A stretch of 64,000 nucleotides of DNA. It comes from Alkalihalobacillus pseudalcaliphilus. GTDB taxonomy: Bacteria; Bacillota; Bacilli; Bacillales; Bacillaceae_D. Location of the stretch: contig NZ_JAQQWS010000004.1 in assembly GCF_028610675.1 (NCBI RefSeq), positions 186,001 through 250,000 on the forward strand, read 5' to 3'. Shown piece after piece: positions 1-8,339 of the stretch (position 1 is the stretch's first letter; each line of letters opens with the position of its first letter). The translations under genes were made by a program, and so were the position numbers. The notes beneath the pieces were generated by a model that saw only the letters and a program-made list of their open reading frames with translations, was not told the origin of the DNA and made no database searches.

Positions 1-1587
1 GTGGACCCTAGTATATTAGTGGCCCTTCATTTTACAAACCCAGAAACAGCTGGTAGGTATGAAACGATCGCTCGTACATTAGCTGAACATCATGTAGACT
101 ATGATGTGTTTGCGAGTTCTTATTATCCATTTTGGCATGGGACGTTAGAAAATTTAACTCATGTATTATCAGAGGTAGCGACTACTTATGATAAAGAAGT
201 ACTCGTTGTAGAGACCTCATATACATACACGGAGGCAGATGGTGATGGGCATGCCAATACAGCCCCACAAGAAACGGGACAAGTCTTAAACTATCCAATC
301 ACCGTTCAAGGTCAAGCAAATGCTATTCGAGATGTGATTGAGGCTATAGCAAATATTGGAGAAAAGGGGATAGGTATATTTTATTGGGAGCCTGCATGGT
401 TACCGGTAGGACCACCTGAGCAACTTGAACAAAATAAGCAATTATGGGAGCGCTTTGGCTCAGGCTGGGCATCGAGTTATGCAAGTAGTTATGATCCGGA
501 GGATGCTGGTGCTTGGTATGGTGGGAGTGCTGTTGATAATCAAGCCTTATTTGATTTTAATGGTTACCCTTTATCGTCCTTACAAGTATTCAACTATGTA
601 TATACAGGTGCAGTGGCAGTAAAAAAAATAGATGAAGTGGAACGGATCAACGTAATTGTCAATGTCGGAATGGATATTAGCCTGCCGATGGATGTGTTAG
701 TTACGTATAATGATGGAAGTTCGGAAAGAGTTCCTGTTTCTTGGAAAGAAGATATGATAACTGAAGCATTAGAAGGTGGACTAGGACGTTATGTCATTGA
801 TGGTCATCTTGAAGCGGGCCAAATGATTCAAGCATCTGTTAATATTGTCCCAGAGAATCTCATTCTAAATCCGAGCTTTGAGTATGATGAGCGCTCTATG
901 TGGGCGGTGAGGTATCCTCAAAATGTACGTGCACATACGCAGTTTTTGTATAACCGTGCCGATGCAAGGACTGGTGACTATTCTTTGCATTTTTATTCGG
1001 AAAATTTAATTGATTTTGAAGTGTACCAAACACTAACGGGGATCGAACCAGGCTATTATCATTACTCGGCATTTTTTCAGGGGGGAGATGCGAAAAATAG
1101 CGACATGACTCTATTTTTGGAAACGGGTGGTGAAAGGTTTTCTGAAGAAATGGAGGTTCACGGATGGAATAATTGGCAAAATCCAACGCTTGAGCGAATT
1201 CTTATCTTAGATGGAACAGTAACAGTAGGAGCAAAAGTTCAAGCAGAAGGTGGAGCTTGGGGAACGCTAGACGATTTCCAACTTTATTTAATTGAAAGTG
1301 TGGAAGTGGATGATGAAACGGAAGAGCTACCTCCAACCAAGGAAGAAGAAGAAGAATTTTCGGGTCCGGACGTGAGCGAAGATAACGAAGAAGAATTACC
1401 AAAAGAGGAATCTATAGAATCGGATCATACGGATTCTTCCTCAGGGCATGATGACGACAAATCTAGTAAAAGTGATAAGACTCAGCAGCTTCCAAACACA
1501 GCAACGAATGCCTATAACTTTTTATTATTAGCCTTGCTATTTATCGGAATAGCAGCTGTGCTGTATCGAATAAAACAACTACGATGA
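1..1587 (+). CDS. GH53 endo-beta-1,4-galactanase, wall-anchored (5' partial)
   Basis: The reading frame is open from base 1, so the N-terminus (signal peptide and acid/base Glu) lies outside the window. Residues about 1-205 match the C-terminal half of a GH53 arabinogalactan endo-beta-1,4-galactanase: the likely nucleophile is E71 in VVETSY, and YWEPAW at 128-133 is typical of the family. A linker or Ig-like module follows (about 206-285), then a jelly-roll carbohydrate-binding module beginning NLILNPSFE (about 287-430, CBM61-like, galactan-binding). A Glu/Asp/Ser-rich stretch comes next, then LPNTA, a hydrophobic segment and a basic tail, which is a sortase signal. Inference: it cuts pectic galactan at the cell surface and stays bound to the wall. 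The acidic linker fits a haloalkaliphile. Family call is firm; CBM class is less so. Confidence 0.88.
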   Translation: MDPSILVALHFTNPETAGRYETIARTLAEHHVDYDVFASSYYPFWHGTLENLTHVLSEVATTYDKEVLVVETSYTYTEADGDGHANTAPQETGQVLNYPITVQGQANAIRDVIEAIANIGEKGIGIFYWEPAWLPVGPPEQLEQNKQLWERFGSGWASSYASSYDPEDAGAWYGGSAVDNQALFDFNGYPLSSLQVFNYVYTGAVAVKKIDEVERINVIVNVGMDISLPMDVLVTYNDGSSERVPVSWKEDMITEALEGGLGRYVIDGHLEAGQMIQASVNIVPENLILNPSFEYDERSMWAVRYPQNVRAHTQFLYNRADARTGDYSLHFYSENLIDFEVYQTLTGIEPGYYHYSAFFQGGDAKNSDMTLFLETGGERFSEEMEVHGWNNWQNPTLERILILDGTVTVGAKVQAEGGAWGTLDDFQLYLIESVEVDDETEELPPTKEEEEEFSGPDVSEDNEEELPKEESIESDHTDSSSGHDDDKSSKSDKTQQLPNTATNAYNFLLLALLFIGIAAVLYRIKQLR

Positions 1588-1744
1588 AAGATAAAACTAT
1601 AGTTTTCCGCCTCCACATAAACATATAATAAACTTGGTTATACGGTGGCTTTTCATTCAATTCGCTTTGCTCTTTGAATTGTGATATTTGTTTTTAATTG
1701 GATTTAGCTTGTTTATTAGACTGCTCTTGATTACTTTTTATTTA
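1588..1744. other. Gene-free spacer after the galactanase gene
   Basis: AT-rich spacer. It contains a fragment (about 1644-1675) resembling the spacer of the composite repeats at 37.2 and 41.6 kb (GGTGGCTTTTC motif). No convincing gene or terminator was seen. Confidence 0.4.
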
Positions 1745-2748
1745 TTTTATATGAAAGTTAGTGTGAACATAGAGCGTTCTCGTTGCTACAGAAATGCTCG
1801 CTCCGCGTCTTGCGGGGTGGCTCCGAACTAACCGGCTTCGCCGGTGGATTTCGGCTCTGCCACTATTTCCCGCGAGAGTCTCCGCGGCATTTCTTCCGCT
1901 GGGTATTGGTGCGTCTTATACACTTTCATTCTTGTTTGTCGGAGCTAAAATCAGCTCCGACACTAACAAAAATGAAAGTCATCTATCGCCACCATAAGAT
2001 ATCAAGGATTTGTGCAGATACTGAGGCAAAACCTTGGAGTATAAATGAAAGTGAGGATTAGTCCTTTCCAACTCAGCTCTTGATTCAATTTGGTTTTGCT
2101 TCTTTATCTATTGGTAGTACATTATTGTTTAAATCATTTTTTTGTATGAGAAGATCACTAACCAAGAAGCCTGCATCAACCGGAGCGATCTTCGAAGAAG
2201 AGCACATCGCTTCTAGGGTAACTTTCATACAAAACGCCCATGTCGGAGCAAAAATGACTCCGACACCAACAAAGATGAAAGTGGTGTCTGGCTCTTTAAC
2301 TGGTGGAACTTCATTTAATTTGATTTTGTCTTTTTCATTTAAAAGAATGGTGTTAGATTTTTTTATTTGAGATTTAGCAGTAAACCAGCGGGCGAGTCAT
2401 GCGGAGACTCCCGTGAGACGTAGTGGCAGAGCTGAGATCCAGCGGAGTAGCCGATTAGCTCCGCACCACTTGATTGTTCTCGGAGCATGATTTTCGGTAG
2501 CGATGAGCAACGCTTCGTGTTCGCACTAACTTCCATACAAAACCCACATGGCGAAGCCCCAGTCACTTCGCCACCAACAAAGATGAAAGTAGTGGCGACT
2601 TTTTAAACATTTGGCACGTTTACAACTCGATCACCATCAGGAGTTAGCCGCACAAACAGGGAGCACTGTCCTGCTAAGGTCATCTATCGCGAGATGGATG
2701 ACGAGCTAACTTCACGGCACAAACTATCGTCCCTAAGTGCACTTTCAT
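1745..2748. repeat. Composite intergenic repeat, largest copy (modules B1, B2, B4, B2, B1, B2, B3)
   Basis: A 1-kb gene-free block built from modules that recur elsewhere in the window. In order: B1 reversed (about 1745-1922); B2 palindrome (1922-1979); B4 (1980-2052); an unassigned part; B2 (2221-2282) plus an AT-rich spacer; B1 forward (about 2370-2536); B2 (2529-2590); B3 (2591-2748). Junctions carry ACTTTCAT or its complement ATGAAAGT. Each B2 copy has an internal stem (GTCGGAG/CTCCGAC at 2221, GGCGAAG/CTTCGCC at 2529). Short ORFs across this block follow the repeat and have no ribosome-binding sites or family resemblance, so they are not called. Other copies lie near 15.9, 32.8, 37.1, 41.5, 53.9 and 60.6 kb. 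Confidence 0.85.
1922..1979. repeat. Best-preserved B2 palindromic element
   Basis: The 58-bp unit begins ACTTTCAT and ends ATGAAAGT. Its outer arms pair over 14 positions with one mismatch. After a small internal loop, an inner stem GTCGGAGCT / AGCTCCGAC closes a six-base loop. It is the clearest single copy of the inverted-repeat element that recurs through the window. Whether it acts as DNA (MITE/REP-like) or RNA cannot be decided from one window. Confidence 0.8.
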
Positions 2749-2753
2749 ACAAA

Positions 2754-2787
2754 AAGCTGCCCCATCTATAAATGAGGCAGCTTTTCC
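2754..2787 (-). terminator. Rho-independent terminator of the receiver-like gene
   Basis: The stem AAAAGCTGCC / GGCAGCTTTT lies just downstream of the minus-strand gene ending at 2805. It is followed on that strand by a T-run formed by the A-rich end of the preceding repeat. Confidence 0.75.
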
Positions 2788-2804
2788 AATAAAAACTCAG
2801 AAGT

Positions 2805-3185
2805 CTAATGTGCTGAGCTTAGAAGTAAACCCGATTCAAAAATCGGTTCCAAACAATCCCGAAATTCCTGAATCGTAAATGGCTTATGAATAAAAATAAG
2901 CTGATGAACATCCGAATGATAAGCAGGCTGATGTTCTGTCGTCATGATGACAATCACTTTTCTCTCGTCTATTTTATCTATCTCTGTTAAGACGTCTGTG
3001 ATAGGGATATCATCTAATTGGTCACTTATCATGTAAACATCACTTTCCAAAGAAGAAACTGTATGTAGAAAAGAATGACCACCGTCAAATGCATGAACAT
3101 GAATCCCCATCTTATGTAAGTGGTACTCAATCAATGTTGCATGAGCTGGTTCACTTTCAAGTAAAGCTATAACATGATGACTCAT
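2805..3185 (-). CDS. Degenerate response-regulator receiver domain protein
   Basis: A stand-alone 126-residue protein with the alternating beta/alpha pattern of a CheY-like receiver and no output domain. The acidic pocket is altered: LLESEP replaces the usual D-D near residues 10-12. The usual phospho-acceptor Asp aligns with S54 in DVYMIS, although D55 is adjacent. The switch Thr (MTT) and the conserved Lys (HKPF) are retained. Inference: a pseudo-receiver that may act by protein contact rather than phosphorylation. A ribosome-binding site (GGAG) lies a few bases before the start. It stands alone between a repeat block and moaC, with no kinase nearby. Its specific role is unknown. Confidence 0.7.
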   Translation of the reverse strand: MSHHVIALLESEPAHATLIEYHLHKMGIHVHAFDGGHSFLHTVSSLESDVYMISDQLDDIPITDVLTEIDKIDERKVIVIMTTEHQPAYHSDVHQLIFIHKPFTIQEFRDCLEPIFESGLLLSSAH

Positions 3186-3295
3186 GAAGCTCCTCCACCC
3201 CTAATAATGATTTCTATACTTCTATCTTAAAAGCTATACTCGTACAATTCAATGATTAATTTTATCCTTTAATTGGCTAAATATAATAGGACTTT

Positions 3296-3775
3296 TTACC
3301 GTTTATATTCCCCGCTTTTGCCCCCCGTTTTTCTGGATAAAAAGGTTTGTCCAATGATCATCCCTTTATCGATTGCTTTACACATATCATAAATCGTTAA
3401 GGCTGTTGCACTAGCTGCGGTTAAAGCTTCCATCTCTACACCTGTTTTGCCTTCGGTTTTAACCTCAACCGTTATATGAAGGATGGATTCTGATTGATGA
3501 TTTTCCCATTCGAATTCAATATTAACCCCATTAAGCGAGAGGGGATGACACATTGGTATCCACTGTGATGTATTTTTGGCGGCCATCACACCAGCAATTT
3601 GCGCTACCGCCAATACATCGCCTTTACCAATCTTTCCTTGTTCCATTTTTTCATAAATCTCGTTCGAAACTTGAATGCTTGATTTTGCAATGGCTGTTCG
3701 TACGGTTACATCTTTGCTCGAAATATCGACCATTTTTGCTCTACCTTGTTCATTAAAATGTGTAAGTTTATCCAT
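3296..3775 (-). CDS. moaC: Cyclic pyranopterin monophosphate synthase MoaC
   Basis: MoaC rearranges the GTP-derived intermediate made by MoaA into cyclic pyranopterin monophosphate, an early step of molybdenum cofactor synthesis in the cytosol. The 159-residue length is normal. Family motifs include THFNEQGRAKMVDIS at the N-terminus, IPMCHPL in the middle, and KTGVEMEALTAAS with YDMCKA toward the end. Two adjacent ATG codons (3778 and 3775) follow GGAGG; the second has the better spacing and is used here. It diverges from moaB and the rest of the Moco genes, sharing a 190-bp promoter region. No moaA is present in the window. Confidence 0.96.
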   Translation of the reverse strand: MDKLTHFNEQGRAKMVDISSKDVTVRTAIAKSSIQVSNEIYEKMEQGKIGKGDVLAVAQIAGVMAAKNTSQWIPMCHPLSLNGVNIEFEWENHQSESILHITVEVKTEGKTGVEMEALTAASATALTIYDMCKAIDKGMIIGQTFLSRKTGGKSGEYKR

Positions 3776-3910
3776 CATTTTTCCTCCAGATCTTATCGTC
3801 TTGGTTTAGTATAAGCTAAATGCTTAGATTTTGAAAATAAGAATGGAAGTTTCGAGCCCGCTCCGTGACAGGGTGAAATATCTGAATAATACTACTCTTT
3901 TTAAGAAAGT

Positions 3911-3939
3911 CTGAACTTGTGCTAAAATAAGCATACAAT
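3911..3939 (+). promoter_or_regulatory. Candidate promoter of the moaB-moaD operon
   Basis: CTGAAC (3911-3916), a 17-bp spacer and TACAAT (3934-3939) lie 27 bp before the moaB start. The -10 is good and the -35 weak. No Moco riboswitch structure was recognised in the 190-bp intergenic region. Confidence 0.4.
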
Positions 3940-3965
3940 GAATCGTGAAGAAAGGGGTTTTGGCT

Positions 3966-4478
3966 ATGTCAGTTTCTGAGCATAAAGCAGCCGCAAAGCA
4001 AGCTATTCGCTGTACGGTCATAACCGTTTCAGATACAAGAACAGAAGAAACAGACTCAGGCGGTGCTCTATTAATGCAAATGTTAAAAGACGCTGGTCAT
4101 ATCGTTGAACATTATTTCATTATTCAAGATGAAACGTTGATGATTCAAGAAAAGATAAAAACCATTGCGTCATTAAAGAGTTCAGATGCCATTTTATTAA
4201 CGGGTGGTACAGGTATAGCAAAAAGAGACCATACATATGAAGCGGTACAAGTATTGTTAAATAAAGAAATGACGGGGTTTGGTGAGTTATTTCGTTATTT
4301 AAGTTTTGTGGAGGACATCGGTTCCGCCGCCATATTAAGCCGAGCTGTTGCCGGTGTTTATCAAGATACGGCAGTGTTTTCTATGCCTGGGTCTAGGGGA
4401 GCTATTAGGCTTGCGATGCAGCGTTTAATTTTACCAGAACTCGGACATGTCGTTCGTGAAATAAAAAAAGATTTATAA
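3966..4478 (+). CDS. moaB: Molybdenum cofactor biosynthesis protein MoaB
   Basis: A MogA/MoaB-family protein of 170 residues, which binds molybdopterin and is thought to adenylylate it before metal insertion. Typical motifs are TVSDTRTEETDSGG near the N-terminus, LLTGGTGIAKRD in the middle and SMPGSRGA near the end. A GTG 21 bp upstream (3945) is in frame, but AAAGGGG stands correctly before ATG 3966, so the shorter form is preferred. It is the first gene of a run with moeA, mobB, moaE and moaD; 22 bp separate it from moeA. Confidence 0.95.
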   Translation: MSVSEHKAAAKQAIRCTVITVSDTRTEETDSGGALLMQMLKDAGHIVEHYFIIQDETLMIQEKIKTIASLKSSDAILLTGGTGIAKRDHTYEAVQVLLNKEMTGFGELFRYLSFVEDIGSAAILSRAVAGVYQDTAVFSMPGSRGAIRLAMQRLILPELGHVVREIKKDL

Positions 4479-4500
4479 TGGATGTAGGGAAGGTGATTGT

Positions 4501-5763
4501 ATGGTGGAAAAAAGAAAACCAATTCAAGTTGCAGAGGCTGTCTCAGCTGTTTTAGAATTTGCCAAAACGAGTGAAACAGAACTTGTCTCTATTGATGATT
4601 GCGATGGACGTTATTTAGCATCTGATTTGGTAGCTGATCATGATGTACCGCCTTTTGACCGTTCACCACTTGATGGTTTTGCGATTAGAGCTACAGATAC
4701 AGAAGGGGTATCAGAATCAGAACCGAAAAAGTTTAAAGTCATTGAGGAAATTGGAGCAGGGAGTGTGGCAACACAGATTCCGGGTGCAGGTGAAGCCATT
4801 CGTATTATGACAGGTGCTCAAATCCCTCAAGGAACAGATACGATTGTGATGTTTGAATTAGTTTCTGAATATAAAGAAGATGAACAAGCTTTCTTTACTC
4901 TAAAACAGAGCTTTCAACCGGGTGATAACATTTCTTTTCAAGGTGAGGATGTAAAAAAGGGGCAAAGCCTGACACCGAGAGGTACAAAAATAACACCGGG
5001 TATTAAAGCGTTACTTGCGACATTTGGTTATGCAAAGGTGGTTGTTTTTAAAAAGCCTCGAATAGGTATTATTGCAACAGGCAGTGAGCTGCTTGGTGTC
5101 GATGAACAGCTTCAGCCTGGGAAAATTCGAAATAGTAATGCCTACATGGTCGCTTCTCAAATTAAGAAGGCAGGAGCTGTGCCGGTTTATCTTGGACAAC
5201 TTGTTGATGATCTCGAAGAAAGCTTTTGTAAAATAGATACAGAACTACAAAATGTTGATATGCTTATTACAACTGGTGGCGTATCAGTCGGGGATTTTGA
5301 TTTATTACCAGCCATATATCAGCGTTTAGGTGCGAACGTATTATTTAATAAAATTGCGATGAGACCAGGAAGTGTAACGACGGTGGCAGAAGTAGAGGGT
5401 AAGCTATTATTCGGGCTATCAGGAAATCCGTCCGCTTGTTTTGTCGGGTTTGAATTACTTGTCCGTCCGATTATCTTAACAAGTTTTCTTTCTACAAAAC
5501 CGCATTTACAAAAAGTAAAAGCGACATTAACGGTCGGGCAATCAAAAGCAAATCCCTTCACTCGTTTTATACGAAGCTCTGCCGAGTTTAAAGAAGGTCA
5601 GTTAGAGGTAAAGCCTACAGGACTAGATAAATCAGGAGTAGTTGGCTCGTTAGCCAATGCCAATGCTTTGACAATGCTACCTGGAGGAACCGATCCTTTT
5701 CCACAGCACTCAACGGTGGATGTTTTATTATTAGAAGGAGAAGGAAGCGAATGGCCATGGTAG
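4501..5763 (+). CDS. moeA: Molybdopterin molybdenumtransferase MoeA
   Basis: MoeA inserts molybdate into adenylylated molybdopterin. The 420-residue length is normal. The N-terminal region holds DVPPFDRSPLDGFA, the central MoaB-like fold has IATGSELL and TTGGVSVGD, and the C-terminal domain has LFGLSGNPSA and GVVGSLANANAL. The start ATG has a ribosome-binding site (GGGAAGG). Its 3' end overlaps mobB by 13 bp, which supports translational coupling. Confidence 0.96.
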   Translation: MVEKRKPIQVAEAVSAVLEFAKTSETELVSIDDCDGRYLASDLVADHDVPPFDRSPLDGFAIRATDTEGVSESEPKKFKVIEEIGAGSVATQIPGAGEAIRIMTGAQIPQGTDTIVMFELVSEYKEDEQAFFTLKQSFQPGDNISFQGEDVKKGQSLTPRGTKITPGIKALLATFGYAKVVVFKKPRIGIIATGSELLGVDEQLQPGKIRNSNAYMVASQIKKAGAVPVYLGQLVDDLEESFCKIDTELQNVDMLITTGGVSVGDFDLLPAIYQRLGANVLFNKIAMRPGSVTTVAEVEGKLLFGLSGNPSACFVGFELLVRPIILTSFLSTKPHLQKVKATLTVGQSKANPFTRFIRSSAEFKEGQLEVKPTGLDKSGVVGSLANANALTMLPGGTDPFPQHSTVDVLLLEGEGSEWPW

Positions 5764-6278
5764 TTGAGCCAATCATTTGGCAAATAAGTGGTTATAGTAA
5801 TCGAGGTAAAACAACTCTCGTAGAAGCACTTATAAAAAAAATAACAGCTCATTCATTAAAAGTAGCGACCATTAAACATCACGGACACGGGAAAAAATTG
5901 GCTGCTTTAGATACGGGTAAGGATTCGTGGAAGCACAGACAGGCTGGAGCAATGGGCAGCGCAGTTTTTGCAGCCGAAACTTTGCAAATTCAATTAATGA
6001 ATGACGTTGAGTGGGAGCTTGAGGATTTACTACCTTTATACAAAAAAGCTCGATTAGATATTATCCTGATTGAAGGATTCAAAAATAAACATTATCCCAA
6101 GTTAGTGATTATTAAAGAGGAATCGGATTGGGTGTTATTGCAGGAATTACATAACATTGAAGCCGTGCTTGTTTGGGATAAGCAGCTCATAAAAAATAGA
6201 CAAGAAACGATACCATATTTTTTGATTGATGATATTGACCAAATCAGCAAATGGTTATTTGGAAAATGGGGAGTGTAA
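5751..6278 (+). CDS. mobB: Molybdopterin-guanine dinucleotide biosynthesis protein MobB
   Basis: A P-loop GTP-binding adaptor of 175 residues that assists MobA in attaching GMP to molybdopterin, giving the bis-MGD form used by DMSO-reductase-family enzymes. The Walker A sequence GYSNRGKTTL lies near residue 13. TIKHHGHG (about 40) and ILIEGFKN (about 105) are family hallmarks. The start overlaps the end of moeA and has AGAAGGAG before it. Its partner mobA is not in this operon; it is at 43.2-43.8 kb. Confidence 0.95.
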   Translation: MAMVVEPIIWQISGYSNRGKTTLVEALIKKITAHSLKVATIKHHGHGKKLAALDTGKDSWKHRQAGAMGSAVFAAETLQIQLMNDVEWELEDLLPLYKKARLDIILIEGFKNKHYPKLVIIKEESDWVLLQELHNIEAVLVWDKQLIKNRQETIPYFLIDDIDQISKWLFGKWGV

Positions 6279-6279
6279 G

Positions 6280-6753
6280 ATGGAAACTAAACAGTTCTTA
6301 CTAACAGATAGCGAGATTCATATCCAAGATGTTGTAGCGAAGGTCGAGGATCGCAATGCGGGTGCCATTAATTGTTTCATTGGTACGGTGCGTGAATTAA
6401 CACACGGGAAGAAAACGTTGTATTTAGCTTATGAGGCGTATATCCCAATGGCCGAGAAAAAGCTTGCTCAGATTGGTTCTGAAATTCAGGAGCGTTGGCA
6501 GAATACGAAGGTAGCGATTACTCATCGGATTGGTGAATTACAAATTAGTGATGTTGCCGTTGTTATCGCAGTTTCGACTCCTCACCGGAACGATTCATAT
6601 GAAGCAAGTCGATATGCGATTGAACGAATTAAAGAGATTGTACCTATTTGGAAAAAAGAGCACTGGGAAGATGGTCAAAAGTGGATTGGTGACCAATTAG
6701 AGAAAAAGGCATACCCGGAAGGGGCCCCAGGAACGGAGGATTTAAATGATTAA
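6280..6753 (+). CDS. moaE: Molybdopterin synthase catalytic subunit MoaE
   Basis: The large subunit of molybdopterin synthase, which uses thiocarboxylated MoaD to add the dithiolene sulfurs. GAINCFIGTVRE near the N-terminus and AVSTPHRNDSYEASRYAI with PIWKKEHW near the C-terminus are characteristic. ATG 6280 is one base after the mobB stop and is preceded by a G-rich ribosome-binding site; longer in-frame forms would run into mobB. Its end overlaps moaD by 8 bp. Length 157 residues. Confidence 0.95.
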   Translation: METKQFLLTDSEIHIQDVVAKVEDRNAGAINCFIGTVRELTHGKKTLYLAYEAYIPMAEKKLAQIGSEIQERWQNTKVAITHRIGELQISDVAVVIAVSTPHRNDSYEASRYAIERIKEIVPIWKKEHWEDGQKWIGDQLEKKAYPEGAPGTEDLND

Positions 6754-6982
6754 AGTATTATTATTTGCAGAACTTAGTGAGCAAGCAAATGCATCTGAGC
6801 TAGAGTTAGATGTTGTAGGTCAAACCATTGCTCAGCTCAAGGAGATTTTAGCTCATGATTTTCCAAACATGTCTATTTCAAATGGAACGATGATAGCTGT
6901 AAATGAAGAGTATGCTTTAGATGAGCAGGTAATTAATAAAGGTGATGTCATCGCATTAATTCCCCCTGTAAGTGGTGGTTAA
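6746..6982 (+). CDS. moaD: Molybdopterin synthase sulfur carrier subunit MoaD
   Basis: A ubiquitin-fold sulfur carrier of 78 residues ending in PPVSGG; the terminal Gly-Gly is activated and thiocarboxylated. LLFAELSEQ at the N-terminus and GDVIALIPPVSGG at the end fit the family. It overlaps moaE by 8 bp and is the last Moco gene of the operon. The activating MoeB/ThiF-type enzyme is not in the window. Confidence 0.95.
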   Translation: MIKVLLFAELSEQANASELELDVVGQTIAQLKEILAHDFPNMSISNGTMIAVNEEYALDEQVINKGDVIALIPPVSGG

Positions 6983-7125
6983 CGGTTGAACACACGTTGT
7001 ATGTATTCTGAATAAGCTATCTATATAAGAAGTTATGGTGGTGAGGACATGGAGGGCAAATACGGTGATTAGCAGGAGCGTGGGTTCAAGCATTAGGAAA
7101 CTTATATGCAGCACTGGGTTCATCT

Positions 7126-7734
7126 TTGCCTGAAAGTCAGGAAGTACGATCACATCAATTGAATGTTTATGGAAATGAACTTCAAGCTTTTGGTGGAGGG
7201 GTTCAATATGTTAGTGCCTTACAAGTTCAGAGAGAAGATGAGATAAGTGGTAAGACAGAAGACGAGCAGCAGGGCCATCGCTCAGCTGCTTTAACTTTGT
7301 TTTTTGGCCCTTTTGGATTTCCTGATGTCGGGCGGGTGGATGGATGGGAAGATGCTGGAGGTATCATTGGTGTTTCAGGGAATATATTCTCGTTATTTGG
7401 TTTAACGGATATTGTCACATCGGTTAAAGCAGAGCAAGAGATATTGGGGGTTGGTGGTAATTTCCTACAATCTTTAGGAGCGTTTATTTCTACCCTCGCT
7501 TCAAGTGACGAGCCTTATACTTTAGCTTATCTTGGTGGAGTGTGGCAGTTTGTAGGAGCTGGCTTACAAGGAATTGCCGGATTAATAAAAGGGGTAGATT
7601 GGTTGAATATATTTGGGTCATGGGTCCAGTTTCTTGGTGCTCTTTTTGTCGCTATTGCTATCATGGTAGAATTAGAAATAGAAGTCACTCAAAGTAGGGG
7701 AGCTTATGAAGGATTTTTTAATCAAATATGTTGA
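7126..7734 (+). CDS. Glycine/hydrophobic-repeat protein, paralogue A; probable N-terminal frameshift
   Basis: A 202-residue open frame (TTG start) rich in Gly, Leu, Ala and Phe, with repeated segments of the type L-Q-A-F-G-x-G and W-x-Q-F-x-G-A. It resembles a Bacillus repetitive-protein family I associate with the name DUF6944, but I cannot confirm this. The homology to the gene at 8340 continues upstream of the TTG (LAGAWVQALGNLYAALGSS) until an in-frame TGA at 7066. An ATG at 7049 with a good ribosome-binding site (GGTGGTGAGG) lies in another frame and stops after seven codons. A one-base indel between 7049 and 7069 would restore a full-length protein. Function unknown; it overlaps the next gene by 29 bp. 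Confidence 0.6.
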   Translation: MPESQEVRSHQLNVYGNELQAFGGGVQYVSALQVQREDEISGKTEDEQQGHRSAALTLFFGPFGFPDVGRVDGWEDAGGIIGVSGNIFSLFGLTDIVTSVKAEQEILGVGGNFLQSLGAFISTLASSDEPYTLAYLGGVWQFVGAGLQGIAGLIKGVDWLNIFGSWVQFLGALFVAIAIMVELEIEVTQSRGAYEGFFNQIC

Positions 7735-8191
7735 TAATGGTGGTTTTATACTAGCGTTGTGGGTAGCTACTGGTATCGGGGCATCGGTTATACGTTGGAA
7801 CACTTTAGGTTTAGATGGCTTTCATTTAGCTGTAATCGATCGGTTCCATGATAATCAAATTCTTTTCTCACCGATTATTATGGCTTTGTTTATTTTAATG
7901 GGTGCTTTTTTTATTCATATTGCTAGTGAAGGTTTACATGCATTGAGGAACTATCGGGGGAGATGGAAGATACCTCTAGTTATTGTCACTTTTGTCACCT
8001 TGCTGATTGTTGTTTATTTACTCGTTTCTTCAATGGTGGGACAAGCAATGGCAGGCTTTTACTTATCTGCTGGTCAAACCGTCATTTTACTTGTATATAT
8101 AGGCTTTCAATATGGATTCCATCATCATAAAGTAGTTGCCAAATCAATTCGTCCTTATGTATCTAGATTTTTAGAGAATAAGGAGAACTAA
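7706..8191 (+). CDS. Four-helix integral membrane protein of unknown function
   Basis: A 161-residue hydrophobic protein with about four membrane segments (roughly residues 13-30, 52-72, 92-112 and 118-137) and a short basic, His-rich tail (FHHHK). I do not recognise the family. ATG 7706 has GGGGAG before it and lies inside the end of the preceding repeat-protein gene, so the two are probably co-translated. It sits between two paralogous repeat proteins, suggesting all three belong to one membrane-associated function. Confidence 0.6.
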   Translation: MKDFLIKYVDNGGFILALWVATGIGASVIRWNTLGLDGFHLAVIDRFHDNQILFSPIIMALFILMGAFFIHIASEGLHALRNYRGRWKIPLVIVTFVTLLIVVYLLVSSMVGQAMAGFYLSAGQTVILLVYIGFQYGFHHHKVVAKSIRPYVSRFLENKEN

Positions 8192-8339
8192 TCGATAAAA
8201 TGGCTTTAAAAAGACATGGTCCTTTGGGTTGTGTTTTTTTGTTGTTTTGTTAGTTTTCGCTAGTTGTGCAGTGAATTGAACCATTCCGTTTCATGATGAA
8301 TAAGCTACTGTATGATTGATTCGTACGGTGGTGAAGAGT

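Noticed and set aside
1783..2566. ORFs of 67-96 codons in the gene-free block
   Set aside because: They follow composite repeat modules, overlap each other in several frames and lack ribosome-binding sites.
3779..3965. Moco riboswitch in the moaC/moaB intergenic region
   Set aside because: The region is short and no conserved Moco RNA features were recognised.
3945..3965. GTG start for moaB
   Set aside because: It would place AAAGGGG inside the gene; the downstream ATG has proper spacing.
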